A DNA stretch of 64,000 nucleotides from Lutjanus erythropterus (Eukaryota > Chordata > Actinopteri > Lutjaniformes > Lutjanidae), in the NCBI GenBank assembly GCA_020091685.1, contig CM034604.1, forward strand, positions 2,221,820-2,285,819, read 5' to 3'. The notes below the pieces were generated by a model that was given only the letters and a program-made list of their open reading frames with translations, was not told the origin of the DNA and did no database searches. Of the stretch, positions 22,551 through 33,640 are shown piece after piece. Both the position numbers and the translations under genes were made by a program. How positions within the stretch are numbered: the stretch's first letter is position 1; every line of letters starts with the position of its first letter.

Positions 22551-23129
22551 GCTCCGCACCACTGTCAACATTGACATAGTTTTGTATGCAACACACAGAT
22601 TCTTTACGAGGAGAAATGAGCTGTTGCTGAGTCTTCCAAAGCCACATCTGGAGTAAAAGATAGTATAGGACCAAATGCTCTGCAAAATTCTGGCTGTATT
22701 TTCTTTTTGAGACACCGAAAGAACTCCAAATTGAGTATTAAACATTAATATTAGACAAAGTCAGGATGAATTGTAAAAAAATCAAGTGGGGAAAGTAGTT
22801 AAAAGGTTCATTAAAGGCTTTTTAAAGTCTTGAAACAGAGAAACCCACATAAATTCCAGGCTTTTCTTGGCAGTCACAAAGATAAAATTCCTTCCAGTAG
22901 CTTTATGGCAAAAACAGCTTTTGCAAATGTGCTTTCAGTTCTCTATTACTTTGAATATCTCTAACACGTGTTTTTTTTCTCTATAGCACAGCCTGCCAAA
23001 GCCTACATCACTTGTTCCTATACAATCCTGGTGACAAGGACAGCCAGGTGAGACGCTGCAGGAGGAATCTGAGCCAGCAGGGAGATGTTTCCATCACCTC
23101 ATCTCTGCCAGAAAGAAAGTAATCAACGC
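22551..23129. other. Stretch without recognisable gene
   Basis: Nothing recognised. Two minus-strand frames (86 and 101 codons, 22414-22745) overlap each other in different frames. Confidence 0.5.
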
Positions 23130-23340
23130 ACTCTCAAACTATGTGGAAAACATTAGGTCTCTGATGGAGGAATTTGACTCGGAGCAACCGTAATGTGTGA
23201 TTAATTAAAAATGTATTCTTTTCTCTGGGATACGCCATCAAGTCGACATGCATTCCTGCGGGTTTGCGGCCGTGGCGAGAGTTCATCTAACGCTCAGATT
23301 CTGTTTCAGCGAAGTTCAAGCAAAGTTTACATTGAGTAAC
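23130..23340. promoter_or_regulatory. Possible conserved non-coding element
   Basis: Unique sequence with an octamer/homeobox-like core 'gtgattaattaaaaatgta' and CpGs retained in 'tgcgggtttgcggccgtgg', in a neighbourhood otherwise poor in CpG. No open frame crosses it. This is suggestive of a vertebrate enhancer, from sequence character only. Confidence 0.25.
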
Positions 23341-23971
23341 TCAATTTATGCACAATGTATTTCAGGGATCCCAGGGGCTGCTACTGTAACAACAAACCTT
23401 TCTTGTTTAGATAGGAGGGGATAAAAAAGATTTAGCAGAAGTATGGGAAAAACAGGGAGATCAAACAGTGCTGAGCTGAATGTACCAGGGAGGTAAATGG
23501 GAAAGTCCAGTTTGTTTAAACTTCAAATCAATAGTCTACAAGTGGCACCTCGTTTGACATTGTTTCATTTGGTGGAGCCATTGATTGGATAAGGAAAGTG
23601 AAAATTTAACTGAAAATAAGAAAAAAAGAGAGAAAAAAATGAAAATGAGAAAAAATATTGATTCATCAATTAATCAATCGTTAAGGAAAATGTAACCCTA
23701 ATAAGAAACCAAGTCAACTTACAGACAGATTAAACTTCCTATCACAAAAAATCATTTTGGCTGATAACAGAACAGTAACATCTGATTTGATGCGATGATG
23801 AGGTAGAATAATCATTTTGTGTGTAAAATGAGATTTATTTTTGTGAGGACATATTCAGCAGATGGTCTTATTTTTCTCTGTTCATTATTTTGAGTCTACA
23901 TAATTTAATTAATTGTAACTATATTTATACATATTGTATTCTGGTGTTTAATTTGGAACTATATACACACA
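23341..23971. other. Stretch without recognisable gene
   Basis: A-rich tracts (23620-23660) and 'catcaattaatcaatcgtta' resemble decayed fish hAT termini but are not sufficient for a call. Confidence 0.45.
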
Positions 23972-23972
23972 C

Positions 23973-24203
23973 AGACACTTCTCTCACTAGTTTTCTTTCC
24001 AGAGTCTTTGAAATCTTTCTCTTCCTGCCTCTGCCAGGCTTCTTCTGTACTGTGTGTCTCTCTTTGAATTTCTTGATGATGCTTCTCACTCCAGTTCTTG
24101 ACACTTGGAAACGCTGTGATAACTTTGTATATCCTCCTCCTGCTTTGTGAGCATCAACAATTCTTTTTCTCAAGTCTAAACTGATTTCTTTTGTTTTTGA
24201 CAT
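23973..24203 (-). pseudogene. Truncated Tc1-like transposase (N-terminal DNA-binding part)
   Basis: The protein starts MSKTKEISLDLRKRIVDAHK and goes on with GGGYTKLSQRFQVSRTGVRS, then IIKKFKERHTVQ. This is the first helix-turn-helix of the paired-like DNA-binding domain of fish Tc1 transposases. GRGRKRK (about residues 58-64) matches the AT-hook-like linker between the two helix-turn-helix units. Only about 77 of the usual roughly 340 residues remain. The second helix-turn-helix and the whole DDE catalytic domain are absent. After REVS the frame runs into unrelated DNA for 15 codons (to 23925). The retained part has no stop or frameshift. It cannot transpose itself. Confidence 0.88.
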
Positions 24204-24371
24204 GATGTTTTCTCAAGTGACAGCTCAAACCCTTACTGAAGTTTTTATACTGTGTGTAAATTGGAAGATAACCCTCAGTTTTAACTTGATTTTACAAGCT
24301 TTGAGTATTACAAAGTTAAAGCACATCATTACACAACAGTGGTTTGTGCTGTGGCTCAATAAAAAGCTCAG

Positions 24372-24592
24372 TTCATAAGGGGGCTAATAATATTGACCCT
24401 GGTATTTTTTGTTTTTTCTGAAATAATTCTGTTATTGTGTGCAAATAGAAATAATTTATACTTTCTAAAGAAAACTAGTATATTTAGAAATGCTATGTTG
24501 AAAATTCCTCGCTCTTTAAAAAAAAGCACTAGGGAAAATTTTGAAAAAAACTTTAAATTTCATAAGGGAGCTAATAGTTTTGTCCTCGACAG
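24372..24592. repeat. Inner and outer direct repeats of the Tc1 inverted-repeat end
   Basis: Outer motif 'ttcataagggagctaatag' then 'ttttgtcctcgacag' (24558-24592) and inner motif 'ttcataagggggctaataa' then 'tattgaccctgg' (24372-24402) are in the same orientation about 186 bp apart. In fish Tc1 elements these are transposase binding sites. The inner one has diverged more. Confidence 0.8.
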
Positions 24593-24724
24593 TACGTTCA
24601 TTCAGACATTAAAGTGAATCAAGTTACACAGACGAAGCTGTCCTCGTGCTCTTGCTTTACCCACAGCCCTTCGATAGTTTAATTAAGTAATAAGTAAGAT
24701 TACAGTTAACATGTGCAAATCTGA

Positions 24725-24801
24725 TTTTGAGGACCTCAGAGCAGACAAAATCTTGGGGACCCCCTGTGACTTCTGGCACCCCCCAGGTTTGGAACCAATG
24801 T
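24725..24801 (-). mobile_element. hAT-like element end (minus)
   Basis: On the minus strand: 'attggttccaaacctgggg', then 'gggtgccag' and 'agggggtccccaagat'. This resembles a common vertebrate hAT end (CAGTGGTTCCCAACCTGGGG...). The other end was not found. Confidence 0.4.
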
Positions 24802-26189
24802 TCTGATGGTTACTTTCACGAGCATATTCTCCTTGTATTACAGCAAATGAAAATAGCAGTGATGGACAATGACAGCTGAACTGTCATTTGTGTGGAGACA
24901 GTCAGCTGAAACAAACCCAGATCTGCACAGAGGAACTAACCTGGGGACTGTTGTAGCACACACCAAAACCAAATGTCAACATCTCATTCCACATCAAAAA
25001 TGACAGCTACAATAACAGCGTGGCTTTACCAAAAAAATCCCCATCAGGAAAGTTGTATACATTGACGTCAAAATAAAGGCTTTTCCTCTGAAAAACATGT
25101 TTGACCTCCTGTGGGGTCAGTGAGGAAAATCCCCAGGCTCAGGGTTTTTCTAAAGCAGCTCCTGACTCTCACTTCTCTGTTCCTGAGAGCTCCTGGGTCT
25201 GTTTTTAGTGGGCAGAAAGTTGAAAAGTGGGCAGAGCCTTGGCAAGCAGATCACTTTCGATTAAAGAGCAAAAACAGGAACCCGATTCAGCGGTGTCACA
25301 CCATCCCCATTCAGCGGTGCATGAGAGAAAGCCCTGATCCACAGGAAGGGAGCTGGACTCAGCTGGGCCGGGACATTGACATTCTGATGGGATGCAGTCA
25401 TCGTGTCATCCTGAGTGCTGTCTCAGTCCCCGGTGTCAAACGGCCCTAACAAGTCATGTCATCTGACCACTTAACAATGATGGTATACATGTTAGGAGGG
25501 AAAAAAGGGCCATGAGAACTCGCATGTGAAGAAGCGCTCAGTGTGTAAAGCATAACCGACTGTGTGCCAGAAACTGTGACCTTTAGAGGATACTCTCCAG
25601 CTGATAAGTGGAGTAAAAATAATTCCTCTGGGACAGGATGATGATTTGTGAACAGGAAAAAACCAGCAGATGAGTTTTGCACACTTCCTGCAGCAAACCG
25701 AGATACAAGGATGCAGAAGCCTTCACCCTGACAGACCTCAGCTCAGACACCGTCTGTCAACTCCAGACAGGTTACTCAATAGTATTTCCAGTCTGATAGT
25801 CACCTCAGTTTCCTTTAAGTATTATCAAACCCTGCTTGTACAACATTTGGTACTGGATTTCTTGGCTACACAATAGAAATGCCTTGTTATGGTAAAGCAG
25901 TGAAGCCATTCTTGTTTAAATACTCAGTATAAGCCAATTATGACCAATAATTATGGAATTACAAGATATTTACATGAGTTTGTCATGGAACCATTCCATT
26001 ATAGACCCTATAGACCCTAAACAGGCCATAGAACCAAGCTACAATGTCATATTTCTGTGTTGTTGGGGGCCTGAAGTTTTATTGCATACCAGCTGTCACT
26101 ACCGGTAAAACAAAAACAAAAAAAAAAACAGTAAGACAGCTATGGTTTAAAATGATAAGACCAAAACTGGGAGATCTGTAGAAACAAGC
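24802..26189. other. Stretch without recognisable gene
   Basis: The plus frame 25111-25449 (112 codons) lacks any domain. 'gattcagcggtg' occurs twice about 35 bp apart (near 25284 and 25310). At 26000 'tatagaccc' is repeated in tandem. Otherwise unremarkable. Confidence 0.5.
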
Positions 26190-26450
26190 TCACAAAATGT
26201 CAAGAAAGGAAATATTCTCACACATATTTTCCTTATTAAACAGAAAATTACAACTGATCACGTTTGAATTCAAGTTTCTCTCTATATCCACATTACCGAT
26301 TATTATTTATCAAAAATCACATTGTGTTAATATTTTTGTGAAAGCACCAACAGTCATCCCTACAATGTTGTCACAATATCGCTAAATTTTAAGAGACATA
26401 TTCGGGCAAAAATATTGTGATATTTGATTTTGTCCAAGTCAACCAGCCCT
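26190..26450 (-). mobile_element. Partial hAT-like element (CAGCCCT end)
   Basis: The right side 'aatattgtgatatttgattt' then 'tgtcc..ccagccct' (to 26450) is the terminus of a fish hAT family that reads AGGGCTGGGCGATATGGACA in the other direction. Interior words 'tgtgaaagcaccaacagtca' and 'tatttatcaaaaatca' fit the same family as I remember it. The left end is not resolved. Confidence 0.5.
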
Positions 26451-26559
26451 GTTATATATATGTATATACTGTATGTAGTTTATTCTACTGCGATGCATCA
26501 TGTTCTATAAGACCAATAATTTATCTTAAGGAAAATGTTTATATCAAGATATCTATTGT

Positions 26560-27020
26560 AAATCCTTGCAAGACAGCTGGATTCATGAGATCATGTGAGA
26601 ATCCATCTTGCCAGGCTCCAAACAATCCATTTGTGTCTGCACCAGAGGTGCGAGCCAATCACTGTCTTTTGAGAGACTACTGTTAGCTATGGACGTGGTT
26701 TTAGGTGTGACAACAGTGAGAAAGTGTCCATGGAAATGACTCTAGCATAGATACTGTGATAGCATCAGTTAAATCAGAACTGGAGAACGATACTGAAGGC
26801 TTTTATCAACAGACAAGATATTTTCACTCCCCTTCCGGGCAGCTTCGGCTTGATGAGTTGATCTCATTGGTTGAAGTTAGCCCACGTTAGACATGACAGA
26901 TGGTTCATCCAATCACCCGCCAAGTGTTGACTGAAAGTGCCTGCCTTTTTCCAAACAGTTTCTATGAATGGCTTCCCAGATGGTTTGTTACACAGAACAA
27001 TCTGGTGTGTCAGGTTAGTA
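26560..27020 (+). repeat. Probable dispersed fish repeat
   Basis: 'gaatccatcttgccaggctc', 'caccagaggtgcgagccaat', 'tatggacgtggttttaggtg' and 'ttgatgagttgatctcattg' (each a separate piece) fit a repeat I recall from other fish genomes, with CpG decay. No second copy lies in this window, so the call rests on memory alone. Confidence 0.35.
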
Positions 27021-29170
27021 TATTTCGGCCTAGCCTAACAATAAAGATATTATTTATATGCCATACCACCTTAACTACTTCATTTTGTTATGGCAAAGGT
27101 GGTGCATGTAGATGCAGCGGCCAGGGGCTCACTCAAACTTTGCTACTTTTCTCCTTTAATCTGTCATTTTTTTGGCTTTACTGCTGAAAGATATATAATA
27201 CACTCATAGTCATTTGAAAATGTAGATATGGTATTTGAAATAAAGAGCGAACCCTGAGATGATCAACAAATGTGGTCAGCAACTTTCAATCATGCAGACA
27301 GATCAGCTGGATGGGTGACAGCTGTGGATAGGAGTCATGCTACAGCTGGGACTTAAGGCTGCTCCTGGGAAATGCCAGCCAGGAAAATGAAATGGATAAC
27401 GTGGGACTCAGGTTGGAGAAGCAATGGGAAACATGAGTGTTGGTGACCACACAGAGAGACGTGCTCCACAGCATCCTGGATCAGGCTGTTGCACCTGAGG
27501 GGCGTTTGCACTCTGAGCTGACAGGATGCAACACACAAGATAAATACTTATCTTGTACTTTATGTGTAGTATGAAGGAACTACAACTTTAACCACAACTC
27601 TAATTTTGTTGTGCAATCCTTTGTTGTGTAATGATAACACATTTTGATTATGACATATCACTGATGTGTATGTAAATGTGGCTATATTGAAGTACAATGT
27701 GAAAAGTGTAAGCACCTTGTTTCGTGGCACTCAGGATCCTTCCGGTGGCCAGTGAACCCTGTGGCGGTGCCTGGCCTCTGACAGAGGCTCCCAGGGGAAC
27801 TCGGAGCAGGACATCCTGCCATTCAGAGCTGCTGTCACAGTTGGGAAGGTGGTACATCTGCAAAGAGCTTCCTGAGCTGTGGGGTCACATCTGAGAACAG
27901 GAAGAAGAGCATTTCTGACCCAGGCCAGAAATGCCCCAACCAGCTCCGTCTTTGTGTGACATGTGTTTGTCTGTGAGGGAGAGAGAGAGAGCGGAGATGA
28001 GTAGGGTGGTCCCGAAGAAATCATGACAATGGAATGTGGACATACTGAAAGCAGACAGATGATTTTGACTTGAAATTACACAAAAGCACATTTTCTAAAA
28101 CCCAAATTCTCCCAGCAGCAGAGATACTGCTTTGGTTCCATTTTTGCTGAAGTTGCGTCTCTGACTCAATACGACTTCATGAGCAATCCCACATTTGTTA
28201 AAGGTCCCAAACAAAAAAAATAAATAAATACTTGGATGTCTAATGTAAACTCAGTAGATCCTTTTCAGGAGAAATCCACAGGCAAACAGGAAGAGATGTG
28301 ATTTACATCTCTGTCAGCAGAGACGGTGGTTTGTTTGCTATGAAATCAGATCTGGGCATTAAGCATGAGCAGTATTAACCACTGTGGCAGAAATGGCAGA
28401 GATCAACAGCACTTACACACACAGGACCTGTTAGCAGAAAACCCAAAAACCTAAAAATCACAGTGATGGCTACACAGTTTTACTGATTGATCACGTGGTA
28501 TATGCTGCTAGTTATGGTACAGCTTGTTATCAGCACCAAAAACTCACTCCCATACCGGTCTGTAAAATTCTTCCATAAGGCACTTAAGACTCTGAAAGTC
28601 CCTCTAGCCACCTGCCTTCAAATGGAACACAAGATGGGAAGTCATATACATGGTATGCTTGGTGTTCAAGTGGTTGAGTTGTGAGAACATTGCTGCTCAG
28701 CAACAGCAGCATTGAGAAGGCAAACCATATAGCAAGCTAGCTACCAGGCAATAGGTCTCGGGTGATTTAAAACATTTTCAAACCGCCTTGTTATTAAACC
28801 AAATATGGGACCGGACCAGTAATACCGACTTTACCCACGAGGCTGCTTCAAATGGAGTTGCAAGTCAGCAAGTTTACCACAATACCTTCCTGTAAATGTT
28901 TCATGATAAAAGACTTATTGAGAAATGAAGGTGTTCTGTCCTCTGAGACACTAGGTTCACACACCTAGCAGGTAATGTAATGTAAAGGCATTATGATAAC
29001 ATGCGGTCAGTGGGAATATCAGCATTTTCTTCAAACATATTATAAAATTATTGAGAAAAAAACTCAAATCTCTATATGTGAGCTCAGTGCTTTCATGAAC
29101 CTTCATCTTTGGAACACAAAAGAGGGGTGTTCATATGGAGTCTTCTAGAGACCATGGTAAACACAACTCC
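27021..29170. other. Long stretch without recognisable gene
   Basis: 27700-28050 is relatively G/C-rich with overlapping minus frames of 68-97 codons in different phases, none recognised. A (GA)n-like purine run lies at about 27978-27994. 28740-29000 may hold an old repeat, not identified. Confidence 0.5.
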
Positions 29171-29549
29171 CTTTGAATTCATTCAACTTCTTTACTGACG
29201 TAAAAGTGAGTTCAGGCTCTGAAATGTACTCAAAGTATAAAAGTAAAAAGTCGCCCTCTGAAGGACATTTCTACCAGAAACTTGTCTCCATAGTGAAGTC
29301 TCCATGTCCATCTGTTTTCATCATATGTCATTTTAGTCTTGCTAGATCTTTTACATTGTTTTCATCTTGTTACGTGTTGTTAAGTTGTTTTCGTCTAGTT
29401 ACGCATAGTGATGTTGTTTTCGTCTTGTTACAACTTCTTCACTGTTTTTGTCTTGTTACATCTTGTTACATCTTTTACATCATTTTCATCTTGTCATGTC
29501 TGTCTTCTTATTATGTTGTCCATGATATGCACTGCTGGATGCGGATTCT

Positions 29550-29734
29550 TTTTTTTTTTTTTTTTTTTTTTATTGGTGATGAAACGCGTGGGAAAAGTGA
29601 TAAATACATACATGACAAACAAGTACACAGACAAATACAGATAACATAGAACATATAGATACAGAGGACAAAGAAGTAATTGTTAAGTCTAGGGGTAACG
29701 ATTAACTGTACTGTGTGTGTGTGTGTGTGTGTGT
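29550..29734 (-). mobile_element. Retro-inserted sequence with poly(A) tail and perfect 15-bp TSD
   Basis: CTGGATGCGGATTCT at 29535-29549 is repeated exactly at 29735-29749. Between them lies a sequence that, on the minus strand, begins with a (CA)n run and ends 'caccaataaa' followed by about 20 A. Poly(A), an AATAAA at the very end, a 15-bp duplication and a nick context TT/AGAA on the minus strand are the signature of L1-type target-primed reverse transcription. The roughly 165-bp body does not match the L1 at 47 kb. It is either a 5'-truncated LINE tail of another family or a processed transcript end. Confidence 0.88.
29712..29734 (+). repeat. (TG)n microsatellite at the 5' edge of the retro-insertion
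   Basis: About 11 TG units end exactly at the target-site duplication, so the tract is the 5'-most part of the inserted molecule (a CA run in its own orientation). Confidence 0.9.
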
Positions 29735-30299
29735 CTGGATGCGGATTCTAATGTATTACTGTATCATACATTTAGAATTAATCAGTCTTGACGGTGGGAA
29801 GGTGATGCACAATGACACAAAATAAAAATAATCAATAATTCTTCTAAAATGCATTAAAAGTAAAGAAGCCTGTTTTGAAAATGTAAGGAGTAGAAAGTAT
29901 AGATATTTGTGTTCAGATGTAGGGAGTAAAAGTCAAAAGTCATCAGAACACTCAAGTAAAGTACAGATACCTGAAAAAATCTACTTAAGCACAGATATTT
30001 GGACTTAAAAATCATTGAAAGATTCTGAACTGAAATGTGATATCTTGGCAGCTTTAGCCATGAATACTTCACTCCAACTATGGAACCAAATAAAGTAAGG
30101 CCAAAGCATTGACTGTTTGACATCAAATATTTCCAGATTCAAAAAGAGAACCTTGCCTGGTTGCCCCTGACAACCATTCCAACAACATGAACTAAGTTAA
30201 AGCATCAGTAGTTAGTGCAGCCCACTGCCACAGCTGCTGCAGACTGACTACAGGTATTTCACTTCCTCTGTGACTGATGGTTGCAGTTCCTTTCATGAA

Positions 30300-30475
30300 G
30301 TGGAGACAGAGACGTGAGATCAGGAGAGCCTCCAGTTATGGGGCTGCTCTCTCCCAGGTTGTCATAGGGATGATGAGGCCCAGAGGTGATTTGCCCTCAT
30401 GAGTGCAGACCTCACACTGTTTGATGAGATGAGCCACAGAGACACTGTCCTCCCACTTCTGAGAGAGAGACCAAG
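30300..30475 (+). repeat. Diverged repeat pair R4, copy 2
   Basis: Same-orientation counterpart of 22380-22550: 'gttgtcatagggatgatg', 'cactgtttgatgagatgagc' and 'ctgagagagagacc' align with the first copy with many substitutions. The copies are about 8 kb apart. Confidence 0.45.
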
Positions 30476-30542
30476 TGGGTTTAAAAGGACACACACACTT
30501 GTAAATGTGTGGCGCACAGGATACAGAAGCTCACTGCACTCT

Positions 30543-30546
<4 letters not shown>

Positions 30547-30592
<46 letters not shown>
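30547..30592 (+). repeat. (AC)n microsatellite, 23 units
   Basis: Uninterrupted AC run of 46 bp. The overlapping open frames reading Thr-His or Val-Cys are artefacts of it. Confidence 0.96.
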
Positions 30593-30594
<2 letters not shown>

Positions 30595-30931
30595 GGATGA
30601 TGGGATGTAAGAGCTGCATGTGCACTGTGCTGACAACAACAGATGAGCTGATGAATTTATGAAGTACAGGCGTAAAATGAGGCTTTATAAAGCCTGTTTA
30701 AGATCAGATTAAAAAAAATGCATTAATCGTCAAAAGGGAGTCAAAGTGGCACAAGAGAAGGTCCACTAAAAAGACTAGTCTGTTGTGGACAGCAGTCAAC
30801 TCCTGGTGGGGCTATAAACACCACTTTGACAATTAATTCTAGGGTGCTAACAATGTGATTAGCTGCAGTAAGCTAAACATAAAGCTCCTCTTCATGCTAA
30901 CACTCTGTATATGCTTCAATATGAATGTGTT

Positions 30932-31297
30932 TTAAAGGGACAGTTCACCCAAAAATGAAAAGTCATCACTCGTCATTATCTACTCACCCTCATGCTGATT
31001 GAAGGTTGGGTTTAATTTAGTCCACAAAACACTGCTGGAGTTTCACAGGAAAACAGTGTTGTAGAATCTCCCAAACAATGGAAGTGGATGGTGACCAGTT
31101 TTGAAATGGAAAAAAACAACAGGAAAAAAAAAACAAAAAAACATAAAACATAAAATGCCTCCACACTGCTCGTCTGGTGTAATCTAAGTCTCCTAAAGCC
31201 CTGATACTAAACTAAACGAAACTAAACCCGACCTTTAGTTGGCATGAGGGTGAGTAGATAATGACTGAATTTTCAATTTTGGGTGAACTATCCCTTT
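30932..31297. mobile_element. Near-complete fish MITE M4 (TTAAAGGGACAGTTCACCC ends)
   Basis: The left terminus 'ttaaagggacagttcaccc' then 'aaaaatgaaaa' is mirrored at the right by 'ttttcaattttgggtgaac' then 'tatcccttt'. Sub-terminal 'ctactcaccctcatgc' pairs with 'gcatgagggtgagtag'. The 366-bp body contains 'gaatctcccaaacaatgg', shared with 51.8 kb. It is a non-autonomous DNA element of a type abundant in teleosts. An exact target duplication is not clear. Confidence 0.88.
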
Positions 31298-31399
31298 CAT
31301 GTGAAAGCAGTGATATGTCTTTACTATGGAACAAGCAGTGGATATTGTGGCACTGCTAGCAATACAGAAAACAACAAGGACTCAGATCAACTGACTTAG

Positions 31400-31535
31400 C
31401 TTATTAGCTATCATCCTGAGGCATGAATGTGTGTACCAAAAATCCATCTAACAGTTGTTGACTCATGTCAGTCAAAACCACAGATGTCAACCTCATGGTG
31501 GTGCTAGATGAAAAGTCAGAGGATCATCAGTACCA
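31400..31535 (-). repeat. Common fish repeat (tggtggcgctaga type)
   Basis: 'catgaatgtgtgtaccaaaa', 'atccatctaacagttgttga' and 'ctcatggtggtgctagatga' then 'aaagtcagaggatcat' are decayed forms of a repeat I have met in many teleost sequences (CCTGATGGTGGCGCTAGAGG, AAAGTCAGGGGATCACC). No second full copy lies in the window. Confidence 0.55.
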
Positions 31536-32488
31536 AGTCAGCAAAATTCAGTTTGATCAGAAGGCTGACATTTGTCTGTACAGCCATGCCACTGCCATGG
31601 CTGAAAATAAAACTTGATCGGTGCAATGCCATAAGAAGGTCAGTTTTCGCTTGTGAGCAAAGTATAGGAAAAGATGAATCCACACATGTGAGGTAGTTAG
31701 ATGTAAAACAGAGATGTTTTACAGTCTGGGCAACACTCACACTCATCATGTAAAGTCATGAAGACAAGAAAGGTCTTCTTCATAAACCTGCATTGTGGCA
31801 GCCTGTTCTAACTCCCAGCATGTCAAATATTAAATGGCAATTTGGTCAGTGCCCTTGTGCTTCAAACCATGATTCTGTAGGTATGTCCTTAATGTCCTCT
31901 CTGGAGGTGTCCCTCTATTGTTATGTTTTGATGTGCCATTGAAGCCAGGTGACATTAAGGGCAAGAAAGTTCACATATGGAGGATGTAGGTGGATGAATG
32001 GGTCAACAAACAAACACAGGACTTTCACGCAGAAGACCAGGTTTCATGTCCCATATGAAACCAAGAGTCGATGTTGACTTCTTCTCAGGTCTTCTCAACT
32101 TTTCATGAGCTAAGACAAACATGTTTTCAACTTTCTGGCTTCATTAATGGTTTGTTTGGCTGAAGAAACAGAATAATCCCAACTCATGAAGGAGAACTCT
32201 GAGAACTCTGAGAACTCTGCGAGTTGTTTTCACTGGATAACAATGATATGCAAAATATGTTATGTACTTGAACTGACATAGCTAACATATTTATTTTAAT
32301 CCAAACCATGATTTTTTGTACCTTAATTTTTAAAGTCTACATAGACATTGGATATTTATTGATGCAAATGTGACTGCAAAGTTCATATGCAAAATTGACA
32401 GAAGGATATGGGGTCATCATTTGAAGCTCCTTATTTGAAAAGCTGATATTGAGAACATTTTTAGTTTAGTACAACGTTAGCTGTGTGG
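31536..32488. other. Stretch without recognisable gene; short 9-bp array
   Basis: A threefold 'gagaactct' array lies at about 32192-32218. Frames of 62 and 77 codons at 31508-31749 oppose each other. Nothing else is recognised. Confidence 0.5.
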
Positions 32489-32735
32489 TAGTCTCGCATA
32501 GCCGGACCCCTCTCCACAGTGCTCAGTGCTGGAGAAAGGTCTGGCTCATACACATTATGCTACAGTGGATACACTGCCTTGTTTGCATTTCTTAAAAACA
32601 GTCACAAACTTGTTGGCCGGAGCTAAGCCCAGGATGCAGCGATGGTGCTACTGCAAAATAATGTCGAGAGGGAACTTGTTTTTGGTCGAACATTTACATG
32701 TCAGGAGGCAGCCCTAGCATTAAAATGACTACACC
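32489..32735 (+). mobile_element. MITE-like fish repeat (TAGTCTCGCA end), plus copy
   Basis: Begins 'tagtctcgcatagccggac' and aligns with the reverse complement of 830-1067 up to 'aaaatgactac'. Blocks: 'gcatttcttaaaaacagtca', 'ggccggagctaagcccagga', 'tgcagcgatggtgctactgc'. This copy keeps more CpGs and is probably the better preserved one. No ORF of note. Confidence 0.7.
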
Positions 32736-33339
32736 ACTGCAAAAGAAAGGTAACACCTGTTAGCTTGTATATGTTTGTACCATTAGCATCCCAGGCGCTA
32801 GTTTGCAGTTTTCATCGTGGAGGTTGCAGCTCACTTGTTTCCTGGGGACTTGCATCCAGTGTGTCAGACTAGTTGTGGGGATACAGGAGTCAACAGGGCT
32901 CTGATCTGACTCTATTAATAAATTATTAAATAAATATTTTATGAAAGATAACATGGTATATAAATGACTCGTGATTAATTTTTTTACCTGTCATTAATCT
33001 CCAATCACATGAATCAAGTAGTAAAATTTGAATGGGATACATTAACCCATAAAGATGAAAGAAAAAAAAACTACAAGATGTCAGTCTACACAACACTGTA
33101 TGATTCAACCAAAGCAAAAATATTTTAAATGTTAAAATGTCCTCTTGTGTCTGTTTGACAACTGTGGCATTCTGTGATTTGTGGCTTCATCTGCAACAAA
33201 TTAACACACATGTCACAGGAGACACTTCAAATGCCTTCCACTGTCCAACGCTAAAATCCTCACTGATTTGATCATCAGTCTCCTCAACAACAACACACTT
33301 AACTTGCCTCATAAGATTTATTTTTTTTGAGAGAAGGGG
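32736..33339. other. Stretch without recognisable gene
   Basis: 32780-32900 is moderately G/C-rich and could be more of the preceding repeat. The remainder is AT-rich and unassigned. Confidence 0.45.
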
Positions 33340-33640
33340 GGTAATAACAAGCAAAGGGAGCACGCCCAGTTTGATGATCTATCCCGTGGCAGCACTTTAA
33401 CACATAAAACTTCCCATTGCTGTGCTTTTGTTGGCCGGCTCAGCAGGGAGGACTGAAGCGGCGTGACGCACACGCAGACCTGGGGTGCGTTGCGCTGGTT
33501 GAAGTTGATGTCCCGGGGCGGTGGCATATAGCTGAGGGGCTGTTATTATTCCAGCTTCCTGTCTGGCAGTGCTCCAGGAGAGATGTGAATACCTGCTGGC
33601 TGCGCTGTCACATCTGGGCCTGATAACAACACAACAATAC
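33340..33640. promoter_or_regulatory. Possible conserved or CpG-retaining unique element
   Basis: Unique, G/C-richer sequence with many CpGs ('gaagcggcgtgacgcacacg', 'gatgtcccggggcggtggc'). Two opposing frames (69 and 68 codons) are uninformative. It could be a regulatory element or an unrecognised first exon; I cannot tell. Confidence 0.2.

Larger units (their letters stand above)
23972..24592 (-). mobile_element. 5' half of a Tc1-like transposon with IR/DR end
   Basis: On the minus strand the element begins at 24592 next to a TA dinucleotide (24593-24594), as Tc1/mariner elements do. It starts 'ctgtcgaggacaaaactatt' and carries a second, related motif about 190 bp inside, giving the IR/DR layout of fish Tc1 elements. 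The transposase start codon follows at 24203. Homology stops at about 23972, after roughly 77 transposase codons, and no second inverted repeat is visible. The 3' half is therefore deleted. Confidence 0.85.
29196..30000 (+). repeat. Dispersed repeat R0, copy 2, split by a retro-insertion
   Basis: 'gtaaaagtgagttcaggctc', 'aaaagtaaaaagtcgccctc', 'tgaaggacatttctac' followed by a degenerate array of 28-29-bp units built on 'ttttcgtcttgttacatc' (29334-29510) match copy 1 at 60-515. The distal part (29750-30000) carries 'aagtaaagtacagatacct', typical of this teleost repeat. The insertion at 29550-29734 interrupts it. Confidence 0.7.

Noticed and set aside
29173..29649. 158-codon plus-strand open frame with Phe/Ser/Cys-rich, membrane-like translation
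   Set aside because: It runs through the degenerate 28-bp array, a T tract and a retro-insertion, so its composition reflects repeats and not a membrane protein.
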